6,841 nucleotides of DNA from Treponema sp. Lineage in GTDB: Bacteria > Spirochaetota > Spirochaetia > Treponematales > Breznakiellaceae. A program made the translations under genes and the position numbers. The notes under the pieces are model-generated. The model worked only from the letters and a program-made list of their open reading frames with translations. It was not told where the DNA came from and searched no databases. Location of the stretch: NCBI GenBank assembly GCA_031275515.1, contig JAISOQ010000069.1:1-6841 (forward strand), read 5' to 3'. Positions 1 to 6,373 of the stretch are shown here, in pieces; the stretch's first letter is position 1; each line of letters opens with the position of its first letter.

Positions 1-112
1 CGCTTATCAGGAAGATGTCAGCCAGGCTATGGCCGCCGGTATGAACGGCCATATTGCAAAGCCGGTGGATTTTTCGGAACTCATGAGGGTCCTGGCGGAA
101 AAAGTGAGCTAG
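1..112 (+). CDS. C-terminal end of a response-regulator receiver domain protein (partial, 5' end outside window)
   Basis: The plus-strand frame starting at base 2 encodes 36 residues and stops at TAG 110-112. It contains AAGMNGHIAKPVD, the beta5/alpha5 end of a CheY-like receiver domain. The Lys-Pro pair is the conserved lysine that contacts the phosphorylated aspartate region, and AGMNGHIAKP is the form typical of receivers in hybrid sensor kinases. The final helix (FSELMRVLAEKV) finishes the domain and the protein ends there, so the receiver is C-terminal, as in a hybrid histidine kinase or a multi-domain regulator. The phosphoacceptor aspartate and any kinase or output domain lie outside the window, so signal and target cannot be judged. 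The gene converges on the minus-strand operon that ends with rpsU. Confidence 0.85.
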   Translation, partial: AYQEDVSQAMAAGMNGHIAKPVDFSELMRVLAEKVS

Positions 113-327
113 GCAGGTCTGCAATTTCACGAAGGAACGATAATTTATCCGAATAATGCGTGGAAGTCAGCGTTAATTCGCGGACCTTTAAATTATTTCA
201 TCGAACCCACGTTATATAAATTTGAATGGGACAAACCAATAGGTCAAAAATAATGCCAGAGGCTGTGTGCTAATCCGCAGACAAATTCTTAAATAACCTT
301 GCCCTGCCTGGGGTAAAATGGAACGGA
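113..327. other. AT-rich intergenic region without a recognisable gene
   Basis: This stretch between convergent genes is clearly more AT-rich than the surrounding coding DNA, and I find no convincing open frame on either strand. It holds a possible folded element at 153-215: an outer stem (153-156 plus 159-163 with 207-215, two bulged bases) around an inner hairpin at 166-185. It also has a promoter-like pair on the minus strand, TTGGTT at 234-239 and TATAAC at 211-216 with a 17-nt spacer, which would read antisense into the left-hand gene. Either could be chance in AT-rich DNA. Confidence 0.5.
166..185 (+). terminator. Possible weak terminator of the left-hand receiver gene
   Basis: GTC-A-GCG pairs with CGC-G-GAC around a TTAATT loop, giving 3+3 base pairs with an A/G mismatch between. 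It is followed by the T-rich run CTTTAAATTATTT. It lies 54 nt past the TAG of the plus-strand gene and is the nearest downstream hairpin with a T-rich tail. The stem is short, so the call is tentative. Confidence 0.25.
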
Positions 328-352
328 CGGCGGCTACCCGGGGTAACCGCCG
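328..352 (-). terminator. Hairpin after rpsU, probable operon terminator
   Basis: CGGCGG at 328-333 pairs with CCGCCG at 347-352, and the stem continues inward to a 10-bp helix with a 5-nt loop. Read on the minus strand the only irregular pair is a U-G wobble. Read on the plus strand the same position is a C/A mismatch. This asymmetry argues that the structure is kept for minus-strand RNA, where it lies 19 nt after the rpsU stop. The tail (TCCGTTCCATTTTACC) is only mildly U-rich, so it may be a processing or stability hairpin instead of a classical intrinsic terminator. It could also help stop plus-strand transcripts. Confidence 0.6.
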
Positions 353-371
353 GCTTACTTTCTGATTCCCG

Positions 372-575
372 CTAATAATCGGCTTTTCCCCTCCGGGATT
401 TTTTCATCAGTTTCCGCTGAATCGCTTTCTTTTTCCGGTTCAGAATTGTGGAAGGTTTCTCGTAATATTCACGTTTTTTATATTCACGGATGATGCCTTC
501 TTTTTCTACCATCCGTTTAAATCGTTTGATAGCCTTTTCCAGGATTTCGTTTTCATCAACGATGATATGCGCCAA
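372..575 (-). CDS. rpsU: 30S ribosomal protein S21
   Basis: S21 is a small, very basic protein of the 30S subunit that sits near the 3' end of 16S rRNA and assists initiation. The 67 residues begin AHIIVDENEILEKAIKRFKR, continue through EGIIREYKKREYYEKPS and end in a Lys/Arg-rich tail, the standard S21 pattern at the usual length. I place the start at TTG 573-575, not the upstream in-frame GTG at 582-584. From TTG the protein reads MAHIIV as in other S21 proteins, and GGAGGTGA (581-588) lies 5 nt before it; the GTG would overlap that ribosome-binding site. The gene is last in the minus-strand group, 66 nt after the M23 gene, and is followed by a strong hairpin. It is not beside dnaG and rpoD as in Escherichia coli. 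Confidence 0.95.
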   Translation of the reverse strand: MAHIIVDENEILEKAIKRFKRMVEKEGIIREYKKREYYEKPSTILNRKKKAIQRKLMKKSRRGKADY

Positions 576-580
576 ATAAC

Positions 581-588
581 TCACCTCC
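581..588 (-). promoter_or_regulatory. Strong Shine-Dalgarno sequence deciding the rpsU TTG start
   Basis: Minus-strand GGAGGTGA is an extended match to the 3' end of 16S rRNA, with a 5-nt spacer (GTTAT) before TTG 573-575. Its last bases overlap the alternative GTG at 582-584, which makes that codon an unlikely start. It is one of the strongest ribosome-binding sites in the window and may compensate for the weak TTG codon. Confidence 0.85.
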
Positions 589-604
589 CTTCCCGCCGGT
601 CAAA

Positions 605-627
605 TTGGACATTCCAAGGATGGAATG
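605..627 (-). promoter_or_regulatory. Two overlapping, mutually exclusive hairpins upstream of rpsU
   Basis: Between the M23 stop and the rpsU ribosome-binding site, minus-strand CATTCCA and TGGAATG (bases 610-616 with 621-627) form a perfect 7-bp stem with a 4-nt loop. The bases TTGGA and TCCAA (605-609 with 613-617) form a second perfect 5-bp stem with a 3-nt loop. They share 610-617, so only one can form at a time. The second ends 16 nt before the Shine-Dalgarno sequence. There is no U-tract, so this is not a plain terminator. An attenuator, a processing site or a protein-binding leader are all possible. Confidence 0.35.
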
Positions 628-641
628 GCTGGCTTTACGCC

Positions 642-1835
642 CTACTCTTTATATTCAAATAGCTTACTCAAAATCGCGGCTTTGTCAAGGATGTATCTTT
701 CTACGAAGGCGTCGGGATCCGCGTTTTCCCCAGCCACGCGGATTTCCCAATGAAGGTGGGGGCCGGTGGCAAGACCGGTAGCGCCCGATTCACCCAGGAG
801 GCCGCCCTTTTCAACCAAGCCGCCTTCGGCGACGGCCAGGGTATCCAGATGGTAGTAGAGAGAATAGAGGCCGGGGAGGTGTTCGACAACCACCGAATTC
901 CCCGTGACAATACGGGGCCGGGCCAGGACCACCTTTCCCGATGCGCAGGCGCGGACCTCCGTCCCCCGGGGAACCCCGTAGTCTATGCCGGCGTGTATGG
1001 CCGTATCCGTAGAGCCGTCTACGTAACGGTAGACCCGGCGGTCCCCGAAAAAACTGGTCCGCCGGGTGGAAGCAACCGGCGCTTCAAAGGCTTCCAGGGC
1101 GTAGACCGTATTCCCCGGACGGCGCAGAACAGCCCAAAGCTGTTCCGCCTCCACTGTTTTTTTGGTATCCTCTCCGGTCCGCAGATCGGTGTTTTTCTCG
1201 TTTAATTCGATTGTTTCGGAAACAAAGTCCCGCTCCATGACCGTAAGGGGAAGGTCTTCCAGGCCCTCTATAGGCGGTTCTGTTCGGATAAAAGCCTCCC
1301 CTGGCCGGAGGGTAGAGGGAACAGCAAGCACCGCCGCCAGCACCTTGCCGGCAGTCTCCGCCGGGCCGTCCGGATCGCCGGGAAGGGCGAAAAAGGCCGC
1401 CCGGCCCAGACGACGCCCCTGCCCGTTGACAAGAACCGCATAGACAGGAAGGCTTTCCCCTCCGCCGGCATCCGCCGGGACAGCCAAGCCTATGGTTACC
1501 GGCTCCCCGGCCCGGAGAGAGCCGGGCACAGCGGCCATGCGGAACCGATCCGGCTCCTGAGGCGCGGAATTCAGGCTCACGCCCCCGGCGTCACCGCCGT
1601 CCGGCGCTGCCGGTTCGCCGGGGAGAGCCGGGACTTCTTCCTGTCCGGCAAGCGTCTCCGGGACTTCCGCGGCGGAGACCGCCATGTCCGCGGACCCCGC
1701 TGCCTGCCGTCCCCCGGCAAAAAGGAAGCCGCCGGAAACCCAGAGGCCCAAAGCCGCCGCGCTCAAGGCAAGAAGGATGAAAGTTTTGAGGTTTTTTCCT
1801 GCGGAAAAACAGGAAAGCTCAGGACGGAACAGCAT
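642..1835 (-). CDS. Membrane-anchored M23-family (LytM/lysostaphin-type) metallopeptidase
   Basis: The 397-residue protein has a short cytoplasmic N-terminus and one hydrophobic segment at about residues 17-41, without an obvious lipobox. A Pro/Ala/Gly/Glu-rich linker follows to about residue 95, then a beta-rich region (about 97-200) and a C-terminal peptidase domain (about 258-377). Zinc and catalytic motifs are complete: HAGID (H281, D285), YYHL (H329) and HLHWE (H360, H362). M23 enzymes cut peptidoglycan cross-bridges or stem peptides, and with all ligands present this one is probably active outside the inner membrane, in cell-wall remodelling. The start is ATG 1833-1835, one base after the recJ TGA and with no good Shine-Dalgarno sequence, so translation is probably coupled to recJ. 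The linker and beta region resemble nothing I can name, and the exact bond cut cannot be told. Confidence 0.88.
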   Translation of the reverse strand: MLFRPELSCFSAGKNLKTFILLALSAAALGLWVSGGFLFAGGRQAAGSADMAVSAAEVPETLAGQEEVPALPGEPAAPDGGDAGGVSLNSAPQEPDRFRMAAVPGSLRAGEPVTIGLAVPADAGGGESLPVYAVLVNGQGRRLGRAAFFALPGDPDGPAETAGKVLAAVLAVPSTLRPGEAFIRTEPPIEGLEDLPLTVMERDFVSETIELNEKNTDLRTGEDTKKTVEAEQLWAVLRRPGNTVYALEAFEAPVASTRRTSFFGDRRVYRYVDGSTDTAIHAGIDYGVPRGTEVRACASGKVVLARPRIVTGNSVVVEHLPGLYSLYYHLDTLAVAEGGLVEKGGLLGESGATGLATGPHLHWEIRVAGENADPDAFVERYILDKAAILSKLFEYKE

Positions 1836-1836
1836 G

Positions 1837-3972
1837 TCAAATAGCAGCTTCGTCTGAACGCCGCAAGTCGATGATTTTTAGCTGGGTAGTATCAATCCCG
1901 TTAAACCAGTTCCGCTCTACCGTATATACCAGGTCCACCCGGTCCTCCAGGTCAAACTCCTGTTTTACCTTGCCGGCGGCCTGCCAGTACACCGCAGGCC
2001 ACTTGTGTTTCCCCGTGTCCAGGGTAAGTTTGACGTGCTTGACTTCCGGTTTTCCCATAAAGGTAATGTCCGCCACCCTAAGACCCCGGGACATAAAAAC
2101 GAGCCGGTCGTTCTTTTCACCGTAAGGCTCAAAACGGTCCACCAGTTTGAGGATCTCCGGGGTCAGGTAAGGAGGGGGAAGTTCCGCATCCACCATAAGG
2201 ATTTCCTCATTATCTTCCTCCTTCAACTCGATGATCCGGGCCATGTTTTTAAGGCGGTCCAGAAAAACATCCCAATTTGACCGTTCCATGCTGAATCCGG
2301 CGGCAAAATTATGGCCTCCCCAGTCAATACAGAGATCCGCAAAGGACTCCATGAGGGACCGGACATTGAAACCCCGGGCTGAACGGAGGGAACCGGTAGC
2401 GACAGTTTCGCTGAAGGAGATGATCATAGCGGGAACATTGAAGAGGTCCGCCATGCGGTTTGCCATAAGCCCGGTGATCCCCCGGACTATATCTTCACCA
2501 TAAGCCAGGACCATCTTCCCGTCGAATTCGGCAAGACTTTCCCTTGCCCGGGGTTCTACAACGGCCCGCATATCCCCGCCCAGCTTCTTTCGTTCATCGT
2601 TCATGGCGATGATCGCTTCCGCCAGCGTATTCCGTTCTTTTGGGTCTTCCGAAAGCAGGAGGGCGACGGCCTTTTCCGGGCTGCCCATACGCCCCGCGGC
2701 GTTGATGACCGGGCAGAGCTGCCAGGAGATTTCCCCCGCGCCAAAGCGCCGCCCCGCAAGGCCCAGCTTAAAAAGCAGATCCTGAAGCCCCGGACGGGAC
2801 TTTTCCTGGAGGGAGGCCGCGCCGGAACGGACGATGATGCGGTTCTCGTCCCGCAGGGGCATAATATCCGCGATGGTTCCCAGGGCCGCAAGCTGGAGGT
2901 CCACCCGGTCTTCGTCGGTAAAAAATTTTTCCCGCCGCCGGACAAAGGTAGTAAACAGGTTGATGAATACATCCAGTTCTTCCGGCGCGGCGTCTGAATA
3001 TTTGGCCAGCCTGGAGAGTTCCCTCACCCTGAGGAGGCTTTTTCCCGCGGTTTGGGGGATCTCCTTTCCTATTTCCTCCGCCATATCGAGCATATAGATC
3101 TCGATGCTGTTCCCAAATATCTTGGACAGCATCTTTTTCTGAAGCGGCGCATCCCAGGTAAAAATCTGCTGCCCCTCCAGGAAGGCGGGCAGCCTGGTTT
3201 CCGTTATGCTCACCATTCCGGGGATCACCGTTTCGGTCAGGCGTTTTACTATGACCAGGTTCCGCATCCTGGCCATCTCAATGACAAAGGCGTCGTTGGA
3301 AGGCCGGACATTGAGAAGGCAGATCGAATGGCCGTAGGTCTCGCTTTTCTGGGCAAACCGCAGGGCGGAAACGAGCTTGTAGGCCACGGCGCAGCCGGAC
3401 AAATCCTGAAAGCCATAGGCGGAATCCGCCAGTTTGGGATTCACAATGGCCAGCGCTTCCGGCGTCGTATCCCGGGGAGCGTGATGATCCGTGATGATCA
3501 CGTCTACCCCCAGCTCATTGGCCTTTTCCACCTCGGCTATGCAGGATATGCCGCAGTCCACGGTAATGATGAGGCTCCCGGAAGCCTGGACAAATTCTTC
3601 CACCGCCTGTATCGAAAGGCCGTAAGGCTCGTCCCCTACCGGAAGCCGCCAGCTTACATCCATGCCCATACTGCGGAGATACCCCGTGAGGAGGGCTGTC
3701 CCGGTGATCCCGTCTGCGTCCCGGTCCCCAAAAACGAGAACCTTTTCCCCTTCTTCCTGGGCCGCCAGAATGCGGTCCACCGCATCTTCCATATCAGGAA
3801 GCTCAAAGGGGTTCCGCAGATACCGGGGATCGTCTTCCAGGAAGTACTGTATGTCCGATCCATCGGTAAGTTCCCGGCGTACCAGAATGGAAGCGGTCAG
3901 GAAATCGCAGTCGTACCTGACCGCGATGCTTTTTACCGTTTCCTGGGAAATGTCTTTTTTATCCCAAACCAT
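1837..3972 (-). CDS. recJ: Single-stranded-DNA-specific 5'-3' exonuclease RecJ, with a large inserted domain
   Basis: RecJ degrades single-stranded DNA 5' to 3' in RecFOR recombination, base-excision and mismatch repair. The DHH-domain motifs are present: FGDRDADGITGTA (D83, D85, D87; usually DYDADG or DHDADG), TVDCGIS (D139) and ITDHH (D162-H164). LSGCAVAYKL, ALGTIADIMPL (363-373) and NAAGRMGSPEKA (424-435) follow. The C-terminal half has GSLRSARGFN and WGGHNFAAGFS (551-561, the DHHA1 motif), then an OB-fold-like region with RFEPYGEKNDRLVF. At 711 residues it is longer than the roughly 580-residue E. coli protein. Most of the excess lies at about 211-352 (bases 2917-3342), between the two halves of the DHH domain, and resembles a degenerate DnaQ-type exonuclease fold. 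The start ATG 3970-3972 has TAAGG just upstream. The gene begins 24 nt after deoA and ends 1 nt before the M23 gene. Confidence 0.95.
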   Translation of the reverse strand: MVWDKKDISQETVKSIAVRYDCDFLTASILVRRELTDGSDIQYFLEDDPRYLRNPFELPDMEDAVDRILAAQEEGEKVLVFGDRDADGITGTALLTGYLRSMGMDVSWRLPVGDEPYGLSIQAVEEFVQASGSLIITVDCGISCIAEVEKANELGVDVIITDHHAPRDTTPEALAIVNPKLADSAYGFQDLSGCAVAYKLVSALRFAQKSETYGHSICLLNVRPSNDAFVIEMARMRNLVIVKRLTETVIPGMVSITETRLPAFLEGQQIFTWDAPLQKKMLSKIFGNSIEIYMLDMAEEIGKEIPQTAGKSLLRVRELSRLAKYSDAAPEELDVFINLFTTFVRRREKFFTDEDRVDLQLAALGTIADIMPLRDENRIIVRSGAASLQEKSRPGLQDLLFKLGLAGRRFGAGEISWQLCPVINAAGRMGSPEKAVALLLSEDPKERNTLAEAIIAMNDERKKLGGDMRAVVEPRARESLAEFDGKMVLAYGEDIVRGITGLMANRMADLFNVPAMIISFSETVATGSLRSARGFNVRSLMESFADLCIDWGGHNFAAGFSMERSNWDVFLDRLKNMARIIELKEEDNEEILMVDAELPPPYLTPEILKLVDRFEPYGEKNDRLVFMSRGLRVADITFMGKPEVKHVKLTLDTGKHKWPAVYWQAAGKVKQEFDLEDRVDLVYTVERNWFNGIDTTQLKIIDLRRSDEAAI

Positions 3973-3996
3973 TTGCCTTACCGCCTCCGCCGCGCT

Positions 3997-5328
3997 TTAC
4001 CGCATCTTTTCCGGCGCGATTTCCTTTAGTATCAGTTTCCGTTCAGGAGGCGCCGTCTCGCTGTATTCCACCGCCCCTTCAAGCCGGGGCAGGGCCGCCG
4101 TGAGGCCCTCTTCGTCCCGGGCCCATACGCTCATGACAAGATCCCCCGGCTTGACCGCGCTTCCCCGCTTTTTGTGAAGCTGCACCCCTGCTGTGGGGCT
4201 TACCGCATCTTCCGTCCGGTTCCGCCCAACGCCAAGCTGCACCCCGGCATAGCCTACCTTCCAGGCGTCTATCCGGCTGACATACCCGGAAGCGGCGGCC
4301 CTGACCTCCCCCCGGATGGGAGACCGGTATTTGCCCCTGAGTTCCAGCAGCTTTTCCACGTCCCCTCCCTGACTTTTAACGTTCTCCAGAAAGCGCCGCC
4401 GGGGTTCTCCCCCTGCAAGACACTTCTCACAAAGCCGCCGCCCCTCTTCCGGGTTCGCCGCCTTACCCCCCAGCGTCACCATCCGGGCCGCCAGTTCCAA
4501 AGTAACCTCCATCAGGTCCGCAGATCCTTCGGTTGTTCCCTTTCCTTCCAGACAGTCCAGGCACTCCTCCACCTCAAGGAAATTCCCCACCATAGTTCCC
4601 AGGGGCTCGTCCATATTCGTGAGGAGGGCGACGATCCGCTTTCCCAGGGCCGTCCCGGTATCCACAAGGGATCGGGCCAGCTTCTCCCCGTCTTCGCTCC
4701 GCTTCATAAAAGCCCCGGACCCGTACTTTACATCCAATACCAGGGCGTCCGCGCCTTCGGCAGCCTTTTTCGACAAGATGCTCGCGGTAATGAGGGGAAT
4801 AGATTCCACCGTGCCGGTTACGTCCCGCAGGGCGTAGAGCAGCCGGTCCGCCGGTACGATGTCCCTGGTCTGCCCCGTCATGGCAAACCCGTCCTTCAGG
4901 ATAATTTCCCTGAACTTTTCCACGCTAAGGTCCGTCCGGTATCCCGGAATTGCCTCCAGCTTGTCCAGGGTTCCCCCCGTATGCCCCAAAGCCCGTCCCG
5001 ACATCATGGGATCCCGTATCCCCAGGGAGGCCGCCAGAGGCGCCAGGAGGAGGCTCGTCTTATCCCCGACGCCTCCGGTGGAGTGTTTGTCCACGAAAGG
5101 CCCGGGTATCCCGGAAAGGTCGATCATCGTTCCGGATCGCAGCATTACTTCCGTCAGGGCCGCTGTTTCCGCGGGGCTCATCCCCTGAAAGAACACCGCC
5201 ATAGCCCAGGCCGATACCTGGTAATCGGGAATCTCCCCGGCCACATACCCGCCGATTAAAAACTGAATTTCTTCCCGGGAAAGCTCCTTCCCGGCCCGTT
5301 TATTCATAATGATGTCAACTGCCCTCAT
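3997..5328 (-). CDS. deoA: Thymidine phosphorylase / pyrimidine-nucleoside phosphorylase
   Basis: This enzyme splits thymidine (and possibly uridine) with phosphate into the base and (deoxy)ribose 1-phosphate, in cytoplasmic pyrimidine salvage. The 443 residues are full length for the family. The phosphate-binding loop KHSTGGVGDKTS (81-92) and the family signature SGRALGHTGGTLDKLE (110-125) are intact. H82, R168, S183 and K187 match the E. coli active-site residues H85, R171, S186 and K190 at a constant offset. The C-terminal alpha/beta domain is present (GYVSRIDAWKVGYAGVQLG, then a KPGD turn). The start ATG 5326-5328 has GGAGGAA just upstream. It sits between recO and recJ with short gaps. 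Thymidine-specific and broad pyrimidine phosphorylases cannot be told apart by eye, so deoA could equally be named pdp/pyn. Confidence 0.93.
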   Translation of the reverse strand: MRAVDIIMNKRAGKELSREEIQFLIGGYVAGEIPDYQVSAWAMAVFFQGMSPAETAALTEVMLRSGTMIDLSGIPGPFVDKHSTGGVGDKTSLLLAPLAASLGIRDPMMSGRALGHTGGTLDKLEAIPGYRTDLSVEKFREIILKDGFAMTGQTRDIVPADRLLYALRDVTGTVESIPLITASILSKKAAEGADALVLDVKYGSGAFMKRSEDGEKLARSLVDTGTALGKRIVALLTNMDEPLGTMVGNFLEVEECLDCLEGKGTTEGSADLMEVTLELAARMVTLGGKAANPEEGRRLCEKCLAGGEPRRRFLENVKSQGGDVEKLLELRGKYRSPIRGEVRAAASGYVSRIDAWKVGYAGVQLGVGRNRTEDAVSPTAGVQLHKKRGSAVKPGDLVMSVWARDEEGLTAALPRLEGAVEYSETAPPERKLILKEIAPEKMR

Positions 5329-5360
5329 GCTTCCTCCAAATCGCTATGCGCCAGACGCCG

Positions 5361-6137
5361 TTAAAACTCCCAGGTTGAAAGCCGTTTTCCCAGCGCCCCG
5401 GCCAGGACCGCGGTGACCAGGGCCTTCGCTTCCCGCTCCGCCGCCTTGTCCAGGGTGAACCGTCCCGCCAAAACCGGCGTCTGTCCCTGAACCGCCGCGA
5501 GCCACCGCCTGACGCCGGGTCCCGCCGGCAGATACCCCGCCGTTTCCCAGGCCCCTTCCTGCACGGGATACCCGGCAGGCAAGGCCGCGCAGGAAGGGCA
5601 CAAAACAGTCCCGTCCCGCAGTGAATACCATAGTAACCCATCCCCTGGGGCTTCACAAGCGCAGGAAGCGCACTTGTCAAGTTCAGGCCGCTGGCCCAGG
5701 AATTCCGCCCAGTTCCACAGGAACTGGATGACCGCCCGCCGGCAGGCGGCTTCGTCCGCCTTGTCCAGGGCGTCCAGGGCGTTTGCGGTCAGAGAAAGGG
5801 CCGCTTCCCACCCGCCGCCGCCGCCCTGGGCGGCCAGAACCGTTTCCGCCACTGCCTGAGCCGCCATAGCCCGCTCGTAAAGCTCCCGTATGCCCGGCCT
5901 CCACGCATGAACGTCAAAGTCCGTCACTTTCATATACCCCTTCACCGGGTCCCGGTAGATCCACAGTCTTCCCTCGTGGTAAAGGGCGGCGTGAGCGCGG
6001 AGCCTGCTCTTAGGCCCCCCGAAAACCGTGGCCCGGATCAACCCCTCCTCGGCGGTAAGAAAAGTGACTTCCCGGTTAGATTCCCCCGAAGGCCGCGCCC
6101 GGAGGACCAGGGCGGTGTACGTAAAGTTCCGAGCCAT
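5361..6137 (-). CDS. recO: DNA repair protein RecO
   Basis: RecO binds single-stranded DNA and SSB and, with RecR, loads RecA in the RecFOR pathway. The 258 residues show the RecO layout. First is an N-terminal OB-fold (about 5-78) beginning YTALVLRARPSGESNREVTF, with GLIRATVFGGPKS. A helical domain follows, then a C4 zinc-finger-like site with C156-x2-C159 and C180-x2-C183 (an extra Cys at 161), and a C-terminal helix. A glycine run (GGGGG, residues 105-109) in the helical domain comes from a GGC repeat. I chose ATG 6135-6137; an in-frame GTG at 6150-6152 would add five residues (MVSYH) that do not look like RecO. Neither start has a Shine-Dalgarno sequence. The gene is first in the operon and its start lies in a palindrome. 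I identified it from domain pattern and motifs, because RecO sequences are poorly conserved. Confidence 0.88.
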   Translation of the reverse strand: MARNFTYTALVLRARPSGESNREVTFLTAEEGLIRATVFGGPKSRLRAHAALYHEGRLWIYRDPVKGYMKVTDFDVHAWRPGIRELYERAMAAQAVAETVLAAQGGGGGWEAALSLTANALDALDKADEAACRRAVIQFLWNWAEFLGQRPELDKCASCACEAPGDGLLWYSLRDGTVLCPSCAALPAGYPVQEGAWETAGYLPAGPGVRRWLAAVQGQTPVLAGRFTLDKAAEREAKALVTAVLAGALGKRLSTWEF

Positions 6138-6153
6138 GTGGTATGATACCACA
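6137..6153. promoter_or_regulatory. Perfect 17-bp palindrome over the recO start, candidate operator with extended -10
   Basis: TGTGGTATGATACCACA is an exact 8-1-8 inverted repeat, and its last base on the minus strand is the A of the recO ATG. On the minus strand it includes TGGTATCAT, matching an extended -10 (TGn plus a five-of-six TATAAT match), which ends 5 nt before the ATG. That spacing, and the absence of a Shine-Dalgarno sequence, fit transcription starting at or next to the ATG. No good -35 is visible; TTTCTG at the 17-nt spacing is poor. The TGGT..ACCA core recalls operators bound by dimeric regulators such as GntR-family proteins, but no regulator is identified here. An RNA hairpin directly before the AUG is the alternative. 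Confidence 0.5.
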
Positions 6154-6220
6154 GCCGGGGTAAAACAGAAAGGGCGGCTTATTCGCCGTCAGCAATTTTA
6201 CATTTACCCGTCCGGTTCAT

Positions 6221-6373
6221 CCCCTTGTCTGTTACTCAGGCGTTCTTATATGTGACCTTCTTCTTCTTCTCGTTCCATATCTCAAAATAGACGCAGTTCA
6301 CCAGCAGCGTCTCCTTGCTCGTGAAGATAAAACTATATCCCGCTTCCTTTACCGACTTGCAGGCGTTATAAAA
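6221..6373 (-). pseudogene. Degraded fragment of a DDE (IS4/ISNCY-like) transposase
   Basis: The minus-strand frame gives YNACKSVKEAGYSFIFTSK, then directly ETLLVNCVYFEIWNEKKKK and VTYKNA, then TGA at 6236-6238, then VTDKG. This pattern recalls the late part of DDE transposases in which an EAG(Y/F)xFIFxCK strand is followed, some 50 residues later, by LxVNxxxxEI and VTYxN(S/A)(F/W)VTD. Relative to those, the intervening segment is missing, the aromatic residue before VTD is a stop (TGG to TGA is the likely change), and neither end continues into a longer match. So it appears to carry an internal deletion, a nonsense mutation and truncation at both ends. The family is from memory and could be a neighbouring DDE group. 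I could not identify terminal inverted repeats. Confidence 0.6.

Noticed and set aside
211..239. Minus-strand promoter-like pair TTGGTT / TATAAC with a 17-nt spacer
   Set aside because: No minus-strand gene lies downstream, only the antisense of the receiver gene. Such matches are common by chance in AT-rich DNA.
3481..3501. Repeated TGATGATC motifs within recJ
   Set aside because: They encode the conserved VIITDHH strand and motif of the DHH domain, so coding constraint explains them.
3052..4029. Plus-strand open frame of 325 codons opposite recJ
   Set aside because: It lies wholly antisense to clearly conserved recJ and the recJ/deoA junction. The product has no recognisable motif, and long antisense frames are expected opposite GC-biased third positions.
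4174..5259. Plus-strand open frame of 361 codons opposite deoA
   Set aside because: It is antisense to the intact phosphorylase gene, the product is a Pro/Arg/His-rich string without domains, and I see no ribosome-binding site.
6175..6188. Small hairpin CGGC-TTATTC-GCCG upstream of recO, followed by a T-rich run on the minus strand
   Set aside because: Only four base pairs with a six-base loop, too weak to support a terminator call.
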